This document shows positions 37,913 to 46,379 of a stretch of 64,000 bases of DNA, piece after piece; position 1 is the first letter of the stretch; every line of letters begins with the position of its first letter. Both the position numbers and the translations under genes were made by a program. Where the stretch lies: contig JAGVPG010000032.1 in NCBI GenBank assembly GCA_020052375.1, forward strand, positions 25,687-89,686, read 5' to 3'. The notes below the pieces were generated by a model. It saw only the letters and a list, made by a program, of their open reading frames with translations, had not been told where the DNA came from and ran no database searches. Source of the stretch: Actinomycetota bacterium. GTDB lineage: Bacteria; Actinomycetota; JAHEXW01; JAGVPG01.

Positions 37913-38818
37913 TCACCTCCCGTTCTTGTTATTGTCTTTGCCATGATCCGATTTCTCGGTGGCTCCGTTATTCGATGAAGGGGCTTGTTGGTCTTTTTCT
38001 TTTTGATCATTGGATCGGCCATCGGCCCCGTTATCTTCTTTACTTTTGTCTTCATTGGCGGGCTGGTTCTTGTCCTGCTTGTCCTTTGACTGCTCTTGCT
38101 GTGCGTTCTCGAGCCCGTGTTTTGAGGCGGCGAGGGCTCGTTCAAGGCCGTCTCTGGCATCTTCCGGGGCAGTAGCAAGAAGCCCGGCAAGGACGGCTTG
38201 CTGTCTCTCGGAAATAGACACAAACTTGTCAAATAGCCGTTCTTTGTCCCGGCCGGATGATTCAAGTGCAAGCCGGTAGATCTCCGCTGTATCCTGCCGG
38301 AGGCCGGTAAGAGCGACCTGAGCCGCACCCTGGTCGCCTTCTTCTATCATTGCCTGAGCTTCTTTGAGCCGTGTCTGCACATTCTCGGATTTAAGTTCCA
38401 CCGCTGCGTCCCCGTCTGTTGCCGAAGCATACCGTATCGTCTCGACCAGCTTCTTTACCGGATACAGAGGACTATTCGGCATACTGTTTGTTGAAGCCAT
38501 GGCAATGCTGCCAAGAAGGATGATAAGTGCCAGCGATGTAGCCAGTGTTTTTAAAGCGAGCTTGCGAAAGTCCAATGTCCGGGCCGGGATGACTGGTGTA
38601 GCTGTCTGTTTTGTGAATCTTCCCCGTAGAGATGCCTTGAATCGAGGATCGGGTTTAGGCATCGCCGTCTCAGTGACGGTTACTACAGTCAGGGCAAGCG
38701 GTGCAAGTTCCTTTCGCATCTCAGGGTGACCGGCCAAGTACTCGTTGATCCCCATACCTTTTCTTATGTGATCGATCATCCGATCAACAGCATCATATGA
38801 CTTCGGTTCTTTCGCCAT
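37913..38818 (-). CDS. membrane-anchored DUF5667-type protein, likely anti-sigma factor
   Basis: A 301-residue protein: a cytosolic N-terminal part (about 1-80), one membrane helix (about 90-110, LALIILLGSIAMA), then a DUF5667 domain (NSPLYPVKKLVE at about 117, alpha-helical to about 225) and a charged disordered tail of K/D/Q/N. DUF5667 proteins commonly follow ECF sigma genes and act as their membrane-bound partners. Its start overlaps the sigma stop by one base (TGATG), strongly indicating coupled translation. Confidence 0.8.
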   Translation of the reverse strand: MAKEPKSYDAVDRMIDHIRKGMGINEYLAGHPEMRKELAPLALTVVTVTETAMPKPDPRFKASLRGRFTKQTATPVIPARTLDFRKLALKTLATSLALIILLGSIAMASTNSMPNSPLYPVKKLVETIRYASATDGDAAVELKSENVQTRLKEAQAMIEEGDQGAAQVALTGLRQDTAEIYRLALESSGRDKERLFDKFVSISERQQAVLAGLLATAPEDARDGLERALAASKHGLENAQQEQSKDKQDKNQPANEDKSKEDNGADGRSNDQKEKDQQAPSSNNGATEKSDHGKDNNKNGR

Positions 38819-39363
38819 CAGTCTGCACCTCCTAAAACCTTGGTCAGACGTTTGAGCGCCCGGTGTTGGAGTGCCATGACCGCTTCTTCACTTTTGCCTA
38901 ACAGAGTTGCGATCTCATTGATCTTTAATCCTGCATAGAAACGTAATACGACAACATCTTTTTGATCCGATGAAAGTCCGGCTATAGCATTCTTAATGAG
39001 CTGCTGAGTGAACCTATCGATCTCAACGTCATTAGTATCGATCATGCCCGAATCGATCAGGTCTTCGTTCAAAACGGTCTTCTTGATCTTCGATGTCTTT
39101 CTGTAATAGTCGATCACAGTGTTCCTGGCTATTTTGAAAAGCCATGCCTTGAAAGATACCTGCGTTGGAATAAACTGTTTGATCCCCTTGAGGACCTTCA
39201 GAAACACGTCGGAAGTGATATCTTCTGAGTCTTCACGGTTTCCGACATGGTAGAACACGTATCCATATATGTCGTCTACAAACAGATCATATAGTCGTCC
39301 CAATGCTTGCACATCTCCCTTTATGGCCCTTTCGATCATGTCTGTTAGTTTTTTATCATCCAT
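38818..39363 (-). CDS. ECF-type RNA polymerase sigma factor
   Basis: A 181-residue sigma factor. Region 2 (about 20-90; YDLFVDDIYGYVFYHVGN, then FKAWLFKIARNTVIDYYRK) and region 4 (about 120-175; SSDQKDVVVLRFYAG, INEIATLLGKSEEAVMALQHRALKRL, the -35-reading helix) are both present, with no region 3. It opens the three-gene operon sigma/DUF5667/secreted protein. It may autoregulate from upstream (39364-39486), but no ECF-type motif was identified. Confidence 0.9.
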   Translation of the reverse strand: MDDKKLTDMIERAIKGDVQALGRLYDLFVDDIYGYVFYHVGNREDSEDITSDVFLKVLKGIKQFIPTQVSFKAWLFKIARNTVIDYYRKTSKIKKTVLNEDLIDSGMIDTNDVEIDRFTQQLIKNAIAGLSSDQKDVVVLRFYAGLKINEIATLLGKSEEAVMALQHRALKRLTKVLGGAD

Positions 39364-39486
39364 GGCCTCTCACTCTTAATAACGTTAAGCAACATCATTT
39401 TGATACGGGCGGGAAAACATTTGTATGATCTATTATCGTATTATCGGACGGAAAGGAAAACCAAGAAGAAGAGCTGGGGAGTAAGT

Positions 39487-40107
39487 CTAGTCTTTGAGGA
39501 ATCCTACCAGGATCACAGGGATCAGTAGATAAGCAAGCGTGCTGTACTGCGGACTTATGAATGATATGCCGATCGCGAGCACTGAGACGACCGGCATCAA
39601 AGCGGTTCGTTTTCTCGTCAGGGAGACCCGCCGGGCATCCAGATCATCATCGACAAGCCGGTGATCTTTTGTCGCATACCAGTAAGTAAGGAAAAAAGCA
39701 GCTCCGGCCAGACCCAGGTTTCCCTCGAAAAACAACGCGGCTGTGCGTGACGTCTCATATTCGCCGTAGAGATATGTGGAAAACGGGATCATGACTACAA
39801 AAAGCATGCTGATTATGTTCAGCCACAACAGCGGTTCGTCGACCTTTTTTATGGCGTGGAATTGTTTATGATGCATGATCCAGAAGGCGGCGAGCAGCAG
39901 GAAGCTCAGTGTATACGCGAAGAAATTCGGCCATAGACCGCGCAGGATGCCAGGCAATTTTGTAACGGCTTCGGTGTCGGTCATGAGAGGTACTCTAAGG
40001 TTGAGGACCAATATCGTCATGGCTATGGCGAATATGCCGTCGGATAACGACTCAAGACGCTTTGTCGTCAACCACCTGATCGACGCGGATGCTTTTTCTT
40101 CGTTCAA
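39487..40107 (-). CDS. TMEM175-family (DUF1211) potassium channel-like membrane protein
   Basis: A 206-residue six-helix membrane protein. The first helix carries the family's RLESLSDGIFAIAMTILVLNL motif (RxxxFSDGxFAIA type), the pore-lining signature of TMEM175-like K+ channels. Two DUF1211 repeats are typical in eukaryotes; bacterial members such as this have one and assemble as tetramers. Located divergently from the DUF1003 gene. Confidence 0.88.
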   Translation of the reverse strand: MNEEKASASIRWLTTKRLESLSDGIFAIAMTILVLNLRVPLMTDTEAVTKLPGILRGLWPNFFAYTLSFLLLAAFWIMHHKQFHAIKKVDEPLLWLNIISMLFVVMIPFSTYLYGEYETSRTAALFFEGNLGLAGAAFFLTYWYATKDHRLVDDDLDARRVSLTRKRTALMPVVSVLAIGISFISPQYSTLAYLLIPVILVGFLKD

Positions 40108-40166
40108 GATACCTCCTTGGACTATACTAAATGTATCATATTGCGGAGATCTTAAGGAGGGGCAAG

Positions 40167-40568
40167 ATGACGGAGGAAAAAAAGGACAGAGCGGTAAGTA
40201 ATATCAACGAACTTCATGAGCAGACTTTGACAATCGGTCAGAAGGCAGCGGACTGGCTGGCCAGATTCGCCGGCAGCTGGACCTTTATTATAGCGTTCAG
40301 CGTTGCTATCTTTATCTGGATATCTTTGAACTCAGTGCTTATATTTACCAAGCATTTTGACCCTTACCCCTTCATACTATTGAACCTCGTACTGTCATGT
40401 CTGGCGGCCATACAGGCGCCCATCATCATGATGAGCCAGAACAGGCTGGAATCGAGAGACCGTCTCCGCGCGGAAAACGACTTTAACGTAAACTTGAAGG
40501 CGGAGGACGAGATTGAGGCGATCCAGAGGAAGCTGGACATGTTGGTAGAGACGGTGTGTGAGAAGTAG
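40167..40568 (+). CDS. DUF1003 membrane protein
   Basis: A 133-residue protein with two close membrane helices (about 37-57 and 68-88). The DUF1003 signature LARFAGSWTFIIAFSVAIFIWI...FILLNLVLSCLAAIQAPIIMMSQNRLESRDR is split over the helices and the adjacent cytosolic segment. AAGGAGG lies upstream of ATG 40167, preferred over a longer frame at 40131. DUF1003 proteins are of unknown function, sometimes linked to ion transport; the divergent TMEM175-like gene supports an ion-related context. Confidence 0.88.
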   Translation: MTEEKKDRAVSNINELHEQTLTIGQKAADWLARFAGSWTFIIAFSVAIFIWISLNSVLIFTKHFDPYPFILLNLVLSCLAAIQAPIIMMSQNRLESRDRLRAENDFNVNLKAEDEIEAIQRKLDMLVETVCEK

Positions 40569-40600
40569 GGAAATAGGGAAGTAGGGAAGTAGGGAATAGG
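40562..40600 (+). repeat. GGGAAGTA-type short tandem repeat before the pseudouridine synthase gene
   Basis: Three to four near-identical 9-base units (AAGTAGGGA/AATAGGGA) run from the DUF1003 stop to the Shine-Dalgarno region of the next gene. Confidence 0.75.
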
Positions 40601-40602
40601 GG

Positions 40603-41301
40603 ATGGAGAACGGTAAGATCAGGATAGCAAAGTATCTGGCGATGTGCGGGCTTGGCTCAAGGCGCAAGAGTGAAGAATATGTCGCTCAAGGCCGCGTGGA
40701 AATAAATAGAGAGAAAGTGATGTCACCAACTGAAAAGGTCGATCCGAAAATTGACACAGTTAAAGTGGATGGCAGAACCGTAAAACCAAAACATTTTGTA
40801 TATTATGCCGTGAACAAACCGGCTGGATATACGACCAGTACTCAAGATGCCCACGCCGACCAGCTTGTGACAGAGCTTGTTCCCGGCGATCCTCCGGTAT
40901 GGCCTGCCGGCCGGTTGGATAAGGACACGACGGGGTTGCTCATCATGACAAACGACGGGGGTTTTACGCAATGTCTGACGCATCCCAGTTTTATGAAGGA
41001 AAAAGAATATCTTATAACTACGGATAAACCCCTGAGTGCGTCCGACCTGGATAGGATAAGGAAAGGCATAGTCCTTGACGATGGACCGGTAAAGCCGGAC
41101 CTTTTTAAAAGGATCGATGAGAACAGGTACCGGATCGTCATACATGAAGGTCGAAAAAGGATCGTCAGAAGGCTTATCGCGCACTTCAAACGACAGGTCA
41201 AAGAGCTCATAAGGATCCGCATCGGGGAACTTGAGCTCGACGCATTAAAGACAGGCGAATATAGGAAGCTGACCGATCGTGAGATACAAAGCCTTTATTA
41301 G
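40603..41301 (+). CDS. rRNA pseudouridine synthase (RsuA/RluB family)
   Basis: A 232-residue enzyme converting uridine to pseudouridine in rRNA. The N-terminal S4 domain (IRIAKYLAMCGLGSRRKSEEYVAQGRVEINRE, split over about residues 4-37) is followed by the catalytic motif PAGRLDKDTTGLLIMTNDG (catalytic Asp at about 107) and the KEYLITTDKPL and GRKRIVRRLIAHF segments. Subtype RsuA versus RluB/RluE cannot be fixed. Its 3' end overlaps the convergent LytM gene by 4 bases. Confidence 0.92.
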   Translation: MENGKIRIAKYLAMCGLGSRRKSEEYVAQGRVEINREKVMSPTEKVDPKIDTVKVDGRTVKPKHFVYYAVNKPAGYTTSTQDAHADQLVTELVPGDPPVWPAGRLDKDTTGLLIMTNDGGFTQCLTHPSFMKEKEYLITTDKPLSASDLDRIRKGIVLDDGPVKPDLFKRIDENRYRIVIHEGRKRIVRRLIAHFKRQVKELIRIRIGELELDALKTGEYRKLTDREIQSLY

Positions 41302-42335
41302 AAGTAGAACTGCATATCGCCGGCGACGACAGGTATTCCGTTGTCGTTAAGCTCAAAATGAAGATGACCGGCTCCATTTGTAACGGCGATAGGTTGTCCC
41401 TGAACCAAATAGTCACCTCTGCTGACAAAAGACTCGACGTGGGCATAACAGGTAGTAAACCCGTCACCGGATAGGATTATATAGTATCCGGCATCACGCA
41501 CAGACGATACGGTTCTTACCGTACCGCTATGGCTGGCATAGACGATCATACCGTCGCTGCCCATATCGAACGCGTCGCCGCCCAACCACGTACCATGGTG
41601 ATAGCTGCCATGGTCGCTGCTTTCACCAGGAGCGTATATCCCGAGATATCCCCATGTCGCATCGCCCAAAGGCGGGAACAGAGTACCGCTTCCGCTCGGA
41701 GGCGCCGTTGTGTTTCCTCCCGGCTGCTGGTTGTCAGGAGCGTGCGGTTGAGAAGCTCTGCGGGCTTGTTCTTGAGCTTCCAGGACGGAGATCTCTTGCT
41801 GGATGCTGGCCAAAACGTTTGATTGGTCCCCGATCATCTTGTTCAGTTCCGCCTGTTGAGCTGTAAGCTGCTGGGCAAGAGATTCCTGTTCCGTTCTTTG
41901 CAGGCTCAACTCTTTGGAACGGTCTTCGATCTCAGTCTTGGTGTCTGTGACTGTGCGGACGATATCCGAATCTCTGGTACCTACTCGTTTTAAAAGGTCC
42001 AGGCGTTCAATGAGGTCGCCTAGGCTTTTGCTTCCGAAAACGACTTCCAGGGATGAGGTATCTCCGTATTTATAGATGCCCGAGGCACGTTTATTCAGGA
42101 TCTTGATCGATCTTGCGAGTTCCCTGGCGGTCTTTTCGAGCTGCCTCTGGTTGATATCGATCTCTTCGTTCAGCTGGTCCAGACGTTCGCTGGTGGAATT
42201 GTAGTCGTCGATCTTCTGCTGGAGATCGGCATTCAGCTGGTCTATCTCACCCTGTACGTTCTGCGCGTCTCCTTTTTTGGAATCAAGATCGGCAGACGCG
42301 TGGACGGGGAAAGCCAGGAATGCGATCAGAAACAA
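41298..42335 (-). CDS. coiled-coil protein with degenerate LytM/M23 domain (EnvC-like)
   Basis: A protein of at least 345 residues: exported, with a long N-terminal coiled coil (about residues 15-190), a Pro/Gly/Asn linker, then an M23/LytM domain (about 235-345). The HLHFEL HxH pair is present. The first zinc-ligand His appears replaced: the sequence reads GDAFDMG where peptidases have HxxxD. With the coiled coil, this resembles EnvC-type activators of cell-wall amidases more than an active endopeptidase. TTG 42335 gives an incomplete signal peptide. The frame continues upstream into a typical basic n-region and hydrophobic core but has no ATG/GTG/TTG before the stop near 42397. Confidence 0.75.
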   Translation of the reverse strand: MFLIAFLAFPVHASADLDSKKGDAQNVQGEIDQLNADLQQKIDDYNSTSERLDQLNEEIDINQRQLEKTARELARSIKILNKRASGIYKYGDTSSLEVVFGSKSLGDLIERLDLLKRVGTRDSDIVRTVTDTKTEIEDRSKELSLQRTEQESLAQQLTAQQAELNKMIGDQSNVLASIQQEISVLEAQEQARRASQPHAPDNQQPGGNTTAPPSGSGTLFPPLGDATWGYLGIYAPGESSDHGSYHHGTWLGGDAFDMGSDGMIVYASHSGTVRTVSSVRDAGYYIILSGDGFTTCYAHVESFVSRGDYLVQGQPIAVTNGAGHLHFELNDNGIPVVAGDMQFYF

Positions 42336-42460
42336 GCTTATTAGACAAAAAAAATAGGATCGCCTGAATCGTGTTGAGCTGATCTTATCATCACCTCAAT
42401 AACGGCGAACCCTCCAATCGATAATGGTATCACTCTTACACTGTTTTTTGCAAGGAGAGA

Positions 42461-42847
42461 CTAATGTTTTGCCGTTCTGGCAAGGATGGATCCGACTTGT
42501 TTCAATATCTCGCGGGGAGAGTAGAAGCCCTTGACCGCGTAGTCTTCAGCGCCGAGATCAAGGCCTTCCTGTATATCATCCTGTTCGCCCATGACCGAGA
42601 AGATGATAACAGGTATATTCTTGGTCGCTTCCTTCTCTTTAAGTTTTTGTAGGACTTCAAAGCCATGCATGGTCGGTAGTCTTAGGTCGAGAAGGATCAG
42701 GTCGGGCGATTCCTTGTTGGCGGACTTAAGGCCTTGTTCTCCGGTTTCAGCCAGTACTACCGTATAGCCGTCGGTCTCAAGCACTTCCTTGTATATACGT
42801 CTGAACCCTGCCTCATCCTCTACAATGAGTATCTTTCCTTTACTCAT
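42461..42847 (-). CDS. single-domain response regulator (CheY-like)
   Basis: A 128-residue receiver domain. The acidic pair VEDE, phospho-acceptor Asp in LILLDLRLP (about residue 53), Ser in IIFSVMG (Thr/Ser position) and Lys in YAVKGF complete the REC site. No output domain. It lies 15 bases downstream of the second response regulator in the histidine-kinase operon. Confidence 0.92.
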   Translation of the reverse strand: MSKGKILIVEDEAGFRRIYKEVLETDGYTVVLAETGEQGLKSANKESPDLILLDLRLPTMHGFEVLQKLKEKEATKNIPVIIFSVMGEQDDIQEGLDLGAEDYAVKGFYSPREILKQVGSILARTAKH

Positions 42848-42862
42848 CTTTGTGTTGTCCTC

Positions 42863-43309
42863 CTATCCAGGCGGTAGTTTGACGATCTCCAGCCAGAAGT
42901 TCTCCAATGTCCGTACGACCTCGATGAACTTCTCGAGGCCGACCGGTTTTGTGATATAGCAGTTGGCGTGGAGGTTATAACTCTTGATGATATCCTCCTC
43001 GGCTTTAGAAGTCGTAAGAATGACTACAGGGATCCGCTTGAGATCGGGGTCCGATTTAAGATCTGCCAACACCTCGCGTCCATCTTTTTTAGGAAGATTC
43101 AGGTCGAGAAGGATGATATCCGGCCGTGGAGCGTCCTTATACGGATCCTTATGTCTTAAGAATGCGAGCGCCTCCTCACCATCGGAGACCACGCTTAGTT
43201 TATTGTTCATCTTGCCGGCCTTCAGCGCTTCCTTTGTCAGCAACACATCACCTGGATTGTCTTCGACCAGTAGTATCTCCGCCGGTACCGCGTATTCATC
43301 CTCGACCAT
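42863..43309 (-). CDS. single-domain response regulator (Rcp1-like)
   Basis: A 148-residue receiver domain of the Rcp1 type. The pattern [18 protein letters not shown], an extra loop with [23 protein letters not shown] split across the phospho-Asp, TTSKAEED, and [11 protein letters not shown] is typical of receivers paired with phytochrome-like or PAS kinases. It starts 4 bases after the kinase stop. Confidence 0.92.
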   Translation of the reverse strand: MVEDEYAVPAEILLVEDNPGDVLLTKEALKAGKMNNKLSVVSDGEEALAFLRHKDPYKDAPRPDIILLDLNLPKKDGREVLADLKSDPDLKRIPVVILTTSKAEEDIIKSYNLHANCYITKPVGLEKFIEVVRTLENFWLEIVKLPPG

Positions 43310-43313
43310 GTTA

Positions 43314-44714
43314 TCACCCCTTGACCTTAGGTAGCATTAGAATAAATTTAGAGCCTTTACCAAGTACCGATTCGACAGTGATCGAACCGCTGTGTCTTTC
43401 TATGATCTTCTTACTGACGGCGAGGCCGATTCCCGTACCGGGGTAAGCATCCTTGGCATGTAAGCGTTCAAAGACCTTGAAGATCCGCGGCGCGTATTTC
43501 ATATCCATGCCTATCCCGTTGTCTCGAACGGTTATCCGCCAGAAACCGTCTTTAGATCTTGATGTCAGTTCTATCTCAGGATGATCCTTGTCACAGAACT
43601 TTATAGCATTACCGATCAAGTTTTGGAATACCTGGATCATTTGAGTCTTATCGGCCATGATATCCGGTAACTTTTTAGCGCTTATGACCGCTTTCTTCTC
43701 ATCGATAGCCGTCTTCAGATTGAATGTCGCCTGCGTCAGGATGTCGTTTAATGACACCGGCTCGAACGGGTTAGCGCGGGTGGTCACGCGGGAGTATGTG
43801 AGCAGGTCGTTAATAAGCAACTGCATCCAGCTGGCGCTTTTGACGATATAGTACATATATTCCTTTACATCATCATCAAGACGGTCACCCATCTTCAACT
43901 TCAGGAGGTCGACGAAGCTCAGGATCATCCGTAAAGGTTCCTGAAGGTCATGAGAGGCGATATAGGCGAATTGTTCGAGCTCTATATTGGAACGCTCAAG
44001 CTCTTCGGATTTCGTGGCTAGGGCTAGTTCTGCTTCATGCCTTTCAGTCACATCCTGGCCGGAACTTAGCATGCCCTGGATCATACCGGCAGTATCCCTT
44101 ATTATCACGTTCTGCAATATCAGGAGACGGTGTCCCTTGTCTTTAGTGTTGATCCAGCACTCGCATGACGTATATGGTTCTATCTGTTCGGACATCATGT
44201 TTATAAAGATCATCCGGAGCTCGTCATGTCTCTCCTCCGGGATGAATGTCTCAAACCAGTTCTTGCCGATTATCTCATCCTCGGAATAGCCGAGGATCTC
44301 GAGACCTTTCTTGTTGATGAGTTCTATTCTCTGATGGGCATCGATCAGGATGATCATGACAGCGGCAATATCCAGGTACCTCTGAGACTTCGCGTACTCT
44401 TCACGTAGGGCTCTCTCGACCTCCCGTCTTTTACGGACTTCCCGGTAAAAGTCGATTGTCCCCCTGGTCGTAAAGATCAGCAGCATTACTGCGGTGGAAA
44501 AAATTAATAGCTCAAGATCGTGGTAATTGACTCCATGCGCGGTTACCCATTTGTCAATATGGTCATATATATCGTGTTGCGTCTGAGAAAAATAAACGAT
44601 CAAAAGTACGATAGCCAAATATATACTATCGAGGCTCAGACGCCTTAAGGTTTGGATCCAGGGCTTGTCTGATTCGGCACTCAGATACAGCGAGTCTTTT
44701 GAAGCCTTTTTCAT
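43314..44714 (-). CDS. PAS-domain membrane sensor histidine kinase
   Basis: A 466-residue kinase. Two N-terminal membrane helices (about 30-48 and 68-86) flank a short extracytoplasmic loop. A PAS domain follows (about 110-230; [21 protein letters not shown]). HisKA: the H-box [16 protein letters not shown] (about 270). HATPase: N-box [12 protein letters not shown]1 DNGIGMD, G2 [11 protein letters not shown]. The ligand is unknown. It leads an operon with the two receivers downstream; no DNA-binding output is encoded, suggesting a phosphorelay or protein-protein output. Confidence 0.94.
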   Translation of the reverse strand: MKKASKDSLYLSAESDKPWIQTLRRLSLDSIYLAIVLLIVYFSQTQHDIYDHIDKWVTAHGVNYHDLELLIFSTAVMLLIFTTRGTIDFYREVRKRREVERALREEYAKSQRYLDIAAVMIILIDAHQRIELINKKGLEILGYSEDEIIGKNWFETFIPEERHDELRMIFINMMSEQIEPYTSCECWINTKDKGHRLLILQNVIIRDTAGMIQGMLSSGQDVTERHEAELALATKSEELERSNIELEQFAYIASHDLQEPLRMILSFVDLLKLKMGDRLDDDVKEYMYYIVKSASWMQLLINDLLTYSRVTTRANPFEPVSLNDILTQATFNLKTAIDEKKAVISAKKLPDIMADKTQMIQVFQNLIGNAIKFCDKDHPEIELTSRSKDGFWRITVRDNGIGMDMKYAPRIFKVFERLHAKDAYPGTGIGLAVSKKIIERHSGSITVESVLGKGSKFILMLPKVKG

Positions 44715-44789
44715 TCGCGCCCCTTTGCTCTCTTAAAAAAGAACTTCAAAGAAGATTATAGCACTGAAGTTACTATTCGAGCGTTTTTG

Positions 44790-44990
44790 CTAAACCTCTT
44801 GTTCCAGCTCGTCTATACGCTTCTCGACTTCCACGATCTCAGCTTTAAGATCGGCAAGGTACTCCTTAAGTCTGGCCGCTTTTTCTTTAGGATTATAGAA
44901 ACGGCGGTGGAACCGGTGTCCGCAGCCGCAATTGTGACCGCTATGGCTCTTGCCGTGATGGTGTTCAGATGATCCACCCATATCAAACAC
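44790..44990 (-). CDS. small His-rich DUF5320-like protein with coiled coil
   Basis: A 66-residue protein. The N-terminal third is rich in His, Gly and Cys (HHHGKSHSGHNCGCGHRFHRR); the rest is a coiled coil (AARLKEYLADLKAEIVEVE). This matches the layout of DUF5320-type small proteins often found near metal or molybdenum/tungsten genes. It starts 30 bases after tupA. It may bind metal through the His/Cys cluster. Confidence 0.6.
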   Translation of the reverse strand: MFDMGGSSEHHHGKSHSGHNCGCGHRFHRRFYNPKEKAARLKEYLADLKAEIVEVEKRIDELEQEV

Positions 44991-45019
44991 CCCCTTTCGG
45001 TTTTGTAGTCTCTGTTGTT

Positions 45020-45895
45020 TTACGGGTTTCCGGTTGCGGCGCTTGGCGTAAACAATGCCTGGCCGTATTTCTTCTTACCGAAGTCTCCTATCATCTTCTG
45101 GACTTCGGCTGAAGTGATCCAGTTGACGAAGTTCATCGCGTCTTTGTTATTGACCTTAGGGAACTTTGCAGGATTAACGGCGATCACTCCGTATGGATTG
45201 AAGAGTTCCTTCTGGCCCTCAACGAGAATAACCAGCTTCAAAGTCTTCTTTAGCGAGAGATATGTGCCGCGGTCGATCAGTATATATGCTTGTTTCTCGT
45301 TTGCGACGCGCGCGGACTCTCCCATGCCCTGACCGGTCTTGATATACCAGTCGCCAGATGGCGTGACGCCGGCTTTTGTCCAAAGATCCTTCTCTTTTTT
45401 ATCCGTACCGGAAGCATCACCACGGTTGATGAACGGGCTGCCGGCGGCGGCTATAGCAGCTAGCGCTTTAGACGGCACCTGTCCCTTTATACCTGCTGGG
45501 TCTTTTTCCGAACCGATGATGATGAAGTCGTTATACATGACGTCTTTCCGGACCGAGCCGTTTCCGTCCGCCATGAACTTGTCTTCCGATTTTCGGGAGT
45601 GTACGAGCAAGACATCCGCGTCGCCTTTTTCTCCCATAGCGATCGCTTCACCTGTGCCTACGGCAATCGTCTTTACTTTTACGTTATATTTCTCTTCGAA
45701 CTTCGGTACGATCTCATCCAACAAGCCCGTGTCCTGCGTGCTTGTCGTAGTAGCCAGGATCATGCTTGTCGCCGGCGGTTTCGGCTTCTCCTTTTTTACT
45801 TCTTTCTTTGTCGTGCAGCCGAAAAGGCCGGTTGCCAGGACGACAAGAACTAAAGTGATTCCGGCTTTAAGCAAAAAACTTTGTTTGAAACGCAT
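45020..45895 (-). CDS. tupA: tungstate-type ABC transporter substrate-binding lipoprotein
   Basis: A 291-residue periplasmic/lipoprotein binding protein. Lipobox GLFGC (Cys27). The sequence then follows the TupA/PBP-like anion pattern: LATTTSTQDTGLLDEIVPKFE (ligand-binding TTTSTxxTG), KTIAVGTGEAIAMGEKGDADVLLVHSR, INRGDASGTDKKE and the C-terminal Trp/Asn-rich region. Tungstate binding is the usual function. The matching permease (tupB) and ATPase (tupC) genes are not in the window. A Moco/Tuco-type riboswitch is upstream, so tungstate uptake appears tied to cofactor level. Confidence 0.9.
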   Translation of the reverse strand: MRFKQSFLLKAGITLVLVVLATGLFGCTTKKEVKKEKPKPPATSMILATTTSTQDTGLLDEIVPKFEEKYNVKVKTIAVGTGEAIAMGEKGDADVLLVHSRKSEDKFMADGNGSVRKDVMYNDFIIIGSEKDPAGIKGQVPSKALAAIAAAGSPFINRGDASGTDKKEKDLWTKAGVTPSGDWYIKTGQGMGESARVANEKQAYILIDRGTYLSLKKTLKLVILVEGQKELFNPYGVIAVNPAKFPKVNNKDAMNFVNWITSAEVQKMIGDFGKKKYGQALFTPSAATGNP

Positions 45896-46133
45896 CTTTC
45901 CTCCTTTTTAGATCGATCAATCTTGATAGCCAACTTTGTATGGTTGCGGTGGTCAATATCTTAAGGCATCACGCTCCTTATTCAGCCTGTGGTCGGAGAG
46001 AGAGCTTGTTTCCAAGCTCTCTCTCCTCATATGAGGCGTATGTCCAGTACCGCACGGGACTGCGATTTGTAAAATCAAATGTCGTTTGACCGTCCTCATC
46101 GATCTTCACCTCTCACAAGAGACCTATAAACGC
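45896..46133 (-). other. untranslated leader of tupA with a stable hairpin
   Basis: 238 bases between the riboswitch terminator and tupA. It contains a perfect 14-bp stem (45995-46008 with 46013-46026, 4-base loop) and the palindrome CCTCATATGAGG immediately upstream of it. Two short minus-strand frames are possible: GTG 46109 to 45978 (43 residues) and ATG 46099 to 45953 (48 residues, better Shine-Dalgarno GAGAGG). Neither can be supported as a gene on its own. AAGGAGG precedes the tupA ATG. Confidence 0.5.
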
Positions 46134-46172
46134 AAAAAACGCGTGCCCCCGTTTAAAAGATAAGCACGCGTC
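46134..46172 (-). terminator. intrinsic terminator of the riboswitch
   Basis: GACGCGTGC (46172-46164) pairs with GCACGCGT (46146-46139) and is followed by TTTTTT, giving a strong intrinsic terminator between the aptamer and tupA. It is the likely expression platform. Confidence 0.85.
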
Positions 46173-46202
46173 AAAAACGCTCTTAACTTCTCCTTTCCTA
46201 AA

Positions 46203-46293
46203 CGAGGGAGGCATTGAGATTGCTCACAACACCCTGAGGGCACTTAAGCCCGTCGCCCTTACCTTCCGCGTGGGACCGGCAAGGGTCGGAGAA
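46203..46293 (-). promoter_or_regulatory. molybdenum/tungsten cofactor (Moco/Tuco) riboswitch aptamer
   Basis: The minus-strand leader contains CTCCGACCC, CCGGTCCCACG, a GGGCGACGGGC segment, TCAGGGTGTTG and AATGCCTCCC, in the order seen in Moco-RNA aptamers, where the TGCCTCCC end pairs near the 5' start. An intrinsic terminator follows 30 bases later. The family (Moco RNA, with the Tuco variant lacking P3) is known to sit before molybdate and tungstate genes, which fits the downstream tupA. Subtype Moco versus Tuco was not decided. Confidence 0.8.
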
Positions 46294-46294
46294 A

Positions 46295-46322
46295 TCTGTA
46301 TTGATTGTTACATATGTGACAA
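46295..46322 (-). promoter_or_regulatory. promoter of the riboswitch overlapped by a CRP/FNR-like palindrome
   Basis: On the minus strand TTGTCA (46322-46317), a 16-base spacer and TACAGA (46300-46295) lie just before the aptamer. Bases 46305-46322 form the near-perfect palindrome TTGTTACATATGTGACAA (one mismatched pair), resembling a CRP/FNR-family site, overlapping the -35. It could also affect the plus-strand ABC operon (possible -10 TATAAT at 46368-46373). Confidence 0.5.
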
Positions 46323-46379
46323 TTATGCTATCAGCGTCTTAAAAGAATGTCAATATTCTTTTTATTATATAATGGCTGT

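Noticed and set aside
44787..44972. 61-codon plus-strand frame over the small His-rich gene
   Set aside because: Antisense to a small protein with a clear His/Cys cluster and coiled coil; no signal of translation.
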